NCBI GenBank assembly: GCA_003255025.1
Contig: QANY01003944.1
Span: 246,220-310,219 of the forward strand
Length of the DNA stretch: 64,000 bases
Reading direction: 5' to 3'
Source: Datisca glomerata
Taxonomy: Eukaryota; Streptophyta; Magnoliopsida; Cucurbitales; Datiscaceae
Position numbers and translations under genes: made by a program. Each line of letters opens with the position of its first letter. Position 1 is the first letter of the stretch. Below the pieces are notes generated by a model, which did not search any database, was not told where the DNA came from, and saw nothing but the letters and a program-made list of their open reading frames with translations. Shown here in pieces: positions 59,855-64,000 of this stretch.

Positions 59855-60589
59855 GTGGCAGGTACATTACTTGTATTAGGACATTCATCTTTCACATTGA
59901 TTGATTCTGGATCCATGCATTCTTTTATTTCTACTTCGTTTGTAGCTCATGCATCATTGCCTGTTGTGCCTTTGGGTTTTGAATTATGTGTTTCTACGCC
60001 TTCTGGAGCTTCCCTCCTAACTAATAAGGCGATAGAGAGTTGTTCAGTGATGATTGCAGATAATGTTATGTGTGCTAGAATTATAGTCCTAGGGATGCAT
60101 GATTTTGATGTAATCCTAGGGATGGATTGGTTGGCTCCAAATTATGCCAACATAGATTGTTATCGAAAAAAAGTTCGATTCTTACCTCCTGGTAGGCCTA
60201 GCTTCAAGTTTAAGGAATCCAAGCAATGCTCAATACCGAAGGTTATATCTACTTTGCTGGCACAGCGCCTACTTGATCGTGGTAACTGGGGTTACTTAGC
60301 TTCTGTTGTGGATACAACTAAGACACATGTTGATATTGGATTGGTCCCGGTAATTTCTAAATTCTTGGATGTTTTTCCTGATGATTTACCGGGATTTCCT
60401 CATCCTCGAGAGACGGATTTTCATATTGAATTGGTACCAGACACTGCTCCTATATCTAAAGCTCCGTTTCGTATGGCTCTTGCAGAGTTGAAAGAATTGG
60501 ACATTACCTCAGACAGTGCCCTCTGCTTGCTCATGGGCAGACCAGTGATGTTGTTGGTGGTAGAGCTAAAGGAAAAGTTTTCGCATTAA
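59855..60589 (+). pseudogene. Gypsy protease, copy 2
   Basis: Second protease copy of the triplication. The active-site loop LIDSGSMHSFI and the ILGMDWL motif are both intact here. It ends in the same out-of-frame tail as copy 1, stopping at 60589, so it cannot be fused to RT. Confidence 0.85.
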
Positions 60590-60609
60590 CTCGCCAGGAA
60601 GCTGAGCAG

Positions 60610-61368
60610 TTGGATGCAGTTGTGGCAGGTACAGTACTTGTATTAGGACATTCATCTTTCACATTGATTGATTCTGGATCCATGCATTCTTTTATTTCTA
60701 CTTCATTTGTAACTCATGCATCATTGCTTGTTGTGCCTTTGGGTTTTGAATTATGTGTTTCTACGCCTTCTGGAGCTTCCCTCCTAACTAATAAGGCGAT
60801 AGAGAGTTGTTCAGTGATGATTGCAGATAATGTTATGTGTGCTAGAATTATAGTCCTAGGGATGCATGATTGTGATGTAATCCTAGGGATGGATTGGTTG
60901 GCTGCAAATTATGCCAACATAGATTGTTATCGAAAAAAAGTTCGATTCCTACCTCCTGGTAGGCCTAGCTTCAAGTTTAAGGAATCCAAGCAATGCTCAA
61001 TACCGAAGGTTATATCTGCTTTGCGGGCACAGCGCCTACTTGATCGTGGTAACTGGGGTTACTTCGCTTCTGTTGTGGATACAACTAAGACACATGTTGA
61101 TATTAGATTGGTCCCGGTCATTTCTGAATTCTTGGATGTTTTTCCTGATGATTTGCCGGGACTTCCTCATCCTCGAGAGACGGATTTTCATATTGAATTG
61201 GTACCAGGCACTGCTCTTATATCTAAAGCTCCGTATCGTATGGCTCTTGCAGAGTTGAAAGAATTTAAAGATCAACTTCAAGAATTACTGGATAAGGGTT
61301 TCATAAGACCCAGTATTTCACCTTGGGGTGCTCAGTGTTATTTGTTAAAAAGAAAGATGGATCAATGA
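60610..61368 (+). pseudogene. Gypsy protease, copy 3, joined to the RT start
   Basis: Third protease copy (LIDSGSMHSFI; MHDCDVILGMDWL, with a Phe to Cys change). Unlike copies 1 and 2 it continues through [20 protein letters not shown] and PSISPWGAQ into the true RT start. It is then lost at a frameshift near 61330, after which RT continues in the frame beginning at 61323. Confidence 0.85.
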
Positions 61369-62345
61369 GGCTATGCATTGACTACAGAGAATTATATAAA
61401 GTCACTGTCAAGAATAAGTTTCCGTTACTGCGCATTGAGGATTTGTTCGATCAACTTCAGGGAGCGTCAGTGTTCTCTAAGATTGATTTAAGATCAGGAT
61501 ATCATCAGCTCAGGATTCAAAATGAGGATATTTCTAAGACAACGTTTTGCACTCGTTACGGCCGTTACGAGTTTGTAGTGATGTCGTTTGGATTAACTAA
61601 CGTTCCAACAGCCTTTATGGATTTAATGAACAGGGTATTCAAGGAGTACCTGGATTCTTTTGTGATTGTCTTTATTGATGATATTCTGGTGTACTCTAGA
61701 TCGGATGCCGAACATATGAATCATCTCAGGATTGTTTTGCAAACATTAAGGACACACCAGTTATATGCCAAATTCCAGAAGTGTGAGTTTTGGCTTCAAC
61801 AAGTGTCATTCCTTGGTCATGTGGTATTTCGCAGTTTTCTGGGTTTAGCAGGGTATTATAGAAGGTTTGTTGAAGGTTTTTCAAAGATTGTTGTCTCGCT
61901 TACTCAGTTGACCAGGAAGAATACCACCTTTTCTTGGACGGCCGAGTATGAGAAATATTTTCAGAGCCTTAAACAAAAATTAGTGACAGCACCACTATTA
62001 ACCATTCTAGATGGTAAAATCGACTTTGTGATATACATCAATGCTTCTAAAAGAAGTTTGAGTTGCATTTTGATGCAACAGGGAAAGGTCATAGCATATG
62101 CATCTCGTCAGCTCAAGCCCTATGAACATAATTATCCTACTCATGATTTTGAGTTGGCTGTAGTTATTTTTGCCCTCAAGATCTAGAGACATTATTTGTA
62201 TGGCTGTAAGTGTCAAATTTTCATAGATCATAAGATCCTTAAGTACCTTTTTACTCAGAAAGAACTTAACATGAGGCAACGCCGTTGGTTGAGATTGCTG
62301 AAGGATTATGACCGTTAGATCATTTATCACCCAGGAAAGGCAAAT
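61323..62345 (+). pseudogene. Gypsy reverse transcriptase and RNase H
   Basis: RT would copy element RNA to DNA. Motifs: [35 protein letters not shown], and the catalytic FIDDILVYS (61671-61697). After SFLGHVV the sequence jumps to [17 protein letters not shown], missing about 28 residues that normally link them. In RNase H the first catalytic Asp is replaced by Asn (YINASK, codon at 62040-62042). A TAG at 62184-62186 stands where ALKIWRHYLYG is expected (Trp to stop), and another stop follows near 62318. Confidence 0.85.
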
Positions 62346-62348
62346 GTA

Positions 62349-63530
62349 GTGGTTGATGCCTTAAGTCGAAAATCAGCTCATTCAGCAGCTCTTATTACTT
62401 CTCAAGGACATATCTTGGAGGATTTGGAACGTGCTGAGATTCAAGTGTTGCTAGAGGATACTACAGCACAGCTAGCCCAACTCATAGTTCAACCATCGTT
62501 ACAGCAGCGTATTATTGATGCACAAAACTCTGACTCGGAGTTGCTTCTGACTCGTAGTGAAGTGGGTTTAGACAAAAGACAAGGGTTTGAAATTAGTGAT
62601 GATTCAGCTCTTTTCTTTCATGAGAGATTGTGTGTTCCTAAACATGCACTCATTAGGCAGGAATTGCTCACGGAGGCTCATAGTTCACCATACACCGTCC
62701 ACCCTGGTAGTACTAAGATGTATCATGATTTAAAGTTACATTATTGGTGGAATGGTATGAAGCGTGACATTGCTGAGTTCGTTAGTAAGTGTTTAGTGTG
62801 TCAGCAGATCAAGGCTCAAAGACAGCGGCCATCTAGGGTTTTACAACCTTTAAGCATTCCTGAATGGAAGTGGGAACGTGTAACTATGGATTTTGTTCAA
62901 GGCTACCGAGAATGATAAATGGTTTTAACTCCATTTGGGTTGTGGTGGATCGTCTTACCAAGTCTGCACACTTTTTGCCTGGTAAGACTACTTTTTCCGT
63001 TGAGGATTGGGCTCGGTTATATATTCGAGAGATTGTTCGACTTCATGGGGTTCCAGTGTCTATAGTATTAGATCGGGATCCGCGGTTCACGTTAAACTTT
63101 TGGCGGAGTCTACAAAAAGCTTTAGGAACACAGTTGAATTTCAGTACAACTTTTCATCCGCAATCTGATGAGCAATCTGAACGAACAATCCAGACGTTAG
63201 AAGATATGCTCCGAGCTTGTATCTTGGATTTCTCTGGTAGTTGGGACGCACACTTGACACTCGTGGAGTTTGCTTATAATAACAGTTATCAGACAGTGAT
63301 TGGTATGGCTCCGTTTGAAACACTTTATGGAAAGAAATGTCGGTCGCCGGTTCATTAGGATGAAGTTGACGAATGAAAGCTTTTGGGCCCTGACTTGGTT
63401 CAGTCCATGAATGAAGCTATTCAGAAAATCAGAGATAGAATGAAGATCGCTCAGAGTAGGCAAAAGAGTTACGCAGATGCCATGAGGAAGGATCTCGAAT
63501 TTGAAGTGGGTGATCATGTGTTTCTCAAAG
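62349..63530 (+). pseudogene. Gypsy integrase
   Basis: The frame 62349-62915 has the HHCC zinc-binding domain (HSSPYTVHPG, CLVCQQIK). The frame 62864-63358 has the DDE core: VVVDRLTKSAHFLPG (first Asp), VLDRDPRFT (second Asp) and QSERTIQTLEDMLR (Glu). A frameshift near 62900 separates the two. TAG at 63355-63357 replaces the Trp of SPVHWDEV, and a TGA follows at 63373-63375. The region after DHVFLK is deleted up to LPPALSGVHNVFH, removing most of the GPY/F module. Confidence 0.85.
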
Positions 63531-63812
63531 TTACCACCAGCTCTTTCAGGTGTTCATAATGTGTTTCACATCACGATGCTTTGCAAATACGTGTCTAACC
63601 CAACGCATGTCATTGATTTTGAACCTCTGCAAGCTCGTGATGATCCCACTTATGAGGAGAAGCCAATGAGAGTTCTAAAGCGCAGGAAAGAAACTCTTCG
63701 TAATAGAACGGTTCAACTAGTCAAGATTCTTTGGAGAAATCATCGGATCGAGGAAGCAACATGGGAACGAGAAGCTGAGATACGTGTCAAGTATCAAGAA
63801 TTATTTCTGTAA
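63501..63812 (+). pseudogene. Gypsy integrase tail and chromodomain
   Basis: After LPPALSGVHNVFHITML the frame ends in a chromodomain-like module (EEKPMRVLKRRKETLRNRTV, VKILWRNHRIEEATWERE). In chromoviruses this module directs integration toward particular chromatin. It terminates at TAA 63810-63812, 30 bp before the polypurine tract. Confidence 0.8.
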
Positions 63813-63841
63813 GGTATTTTCCATTCGGGGACAAAAGTTCT

Positions 63842-63855
63842 TAAGGAGGGGAGAA
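63842..63855 (+). other. Polypurine tract of the Gypsy element
   Basis: taaggaggggagaa directly before the 3' LTR TG at 63856, the usual primer for plus-strand synthesis. Confidence 0.85.
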
Positions 63856-64000
63856 TGTAATACCCAAGTATTTATTAAAGGGTATTTTTGTAATTTAGAA
63901 CTCACTCACACCATATGCACTTACACCCTAAACCAACCTATTTGTTTCCTCTGTGTTCTCTCTCAACCATTTTTCCCCAAATCTCTCTTTTGTTATCTCA
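63856..64000 (+). repeat. 3' LTR of the Gypsy element (cut by window end)
   Basis: First 145 bp of the 3' LTR, matching the 5' LTR from 55610. Differences seen: a missing 'at' in catatatgcac and a C to A change in aaaccaccc. Confidence 0.9.

Larger units (their letters stand above)
58965..61265 (+). repeat. 767-bp tandem triplication covering the protease
   Basis: Three head-to-tail copies start at 58965, 59732 and 60499, each beginning ggacattacctcagac. Each carries the zinc-knuckle end, the linker, the aspartic protease and the first codons of the RT region up to AELKEL. The copies differ at only a few per cent of sites. As 767 is not a multiple of three, the frame breaks at each junction. 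Confidence 0.95.
55610..64000 (+). mobile_element. Ty3/Gypsy chromovirus (Tekay/Del-like), defective, continuing past the window
   Basis: Order: 5' LTR 55610-57850, tRNA-Met primer site 57854, gag, protease (triplicated), RT, RNase H, integrase, chromodomain, polypurine tract about 63842-63855, start of 3' LTR 63856. The PR-RT-RH-INT order identifies Ty3/Gypsy. The C-terminal chromodomain and the long LTR starting tgtaatacccaag and ending gggcgttaca fit the Tekay/Del lineage. The coding region has stops, frameshifts and two domain deletions, so the copy is non-autonomous. The visible 145 bp of the 3' LTR differs from the 5' LTR by one substitution and one 2-bp indel, indicating a fairly young insertion. 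Confidence 0.9.

Overview
This is nuclear DNA from a flowering plant, most likely a dicot. It is AT-rich, its genes are split into many short exons with plant-type splice sites, and it carries the usual plant transposon families (MULE, Ty1/Copia, chromodomain Ty3/Gypsy, CACTA-like, hAT-like, tRNA-derived SINEs). I cannot name the species. A few N bases (4111, 33483, 39887-39888) mark assembly gaps or joins.

Layout. 1-4.9 kb: a decayed MULE transposase on the minus strand, followed by a direct duplication of about 0.74 kb. 4.9-14.2 kb: mostly unrecognised AT-rich DNA with a tandem repeat near 6.2-6.8 kb, one stray kinesin-7-like exon (7.75 kb), a CACTA-like subterminal repeat array (12.0-12.35 kb) and a SINE-like sequence (12.6 kb). 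14.2-22.7 kb: two related, broken Copia elements on the minus strand sharing a middle LTR. 22.7-26.8 kb: AT-rich intergenic DNA with one likely non-autonomous DNA transposon.

Genes. 27.2-34.55 kb (+) is a 19-exon kinesin-14 gene with an N-terminal calponin-homology domain and an internal minus-end-type motor; one intron has the hallmarks of a U12-type AT-AC intron. 37.4-39.45 kb (+) is a seven-exon PP2C phosphatase gene with a GC-AG intron and a frame-neutral last intron. 40.17-40.85 kb (-) is a single-exon secreted protein made only of a WAK-type galacturonan-binding domain. 45.2-54.1 kb (-) is a 13-exon gene for eIF3 subunit a, with a GC-AG intron, a 30-nt microexon and transposon sequence in its introns. 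I could join the exons of the kinesin, PP2C and eIF3a genes into uninterrupted frames of 1039, 428 and 957 codons. These genes are housekeeping or signalling genes and show no sign of being a functional cluster.

55.6-64 kb (+): a Ty3/Gypsy chromovirus (Tekay/Del-like) with a 2.24-kb 5' LTR and the start of a nearly identical 3' LTR. It is defective, with stops, frameshifts, two domain deletions and an exact 767-bp tandem triplication covering the protease. Its insertion cuts a short frame resembling the N-terminal domain of MULE-related proteins, which lies divergent to eIF3a.

I saw no rRNA, tRNA or CRISPR features. The most unusual items are the U12-like AT-AC intron, the protease triplication, the three-LTR Copia composite and a group of hAT-like elements carrying minisatellite cassettes.
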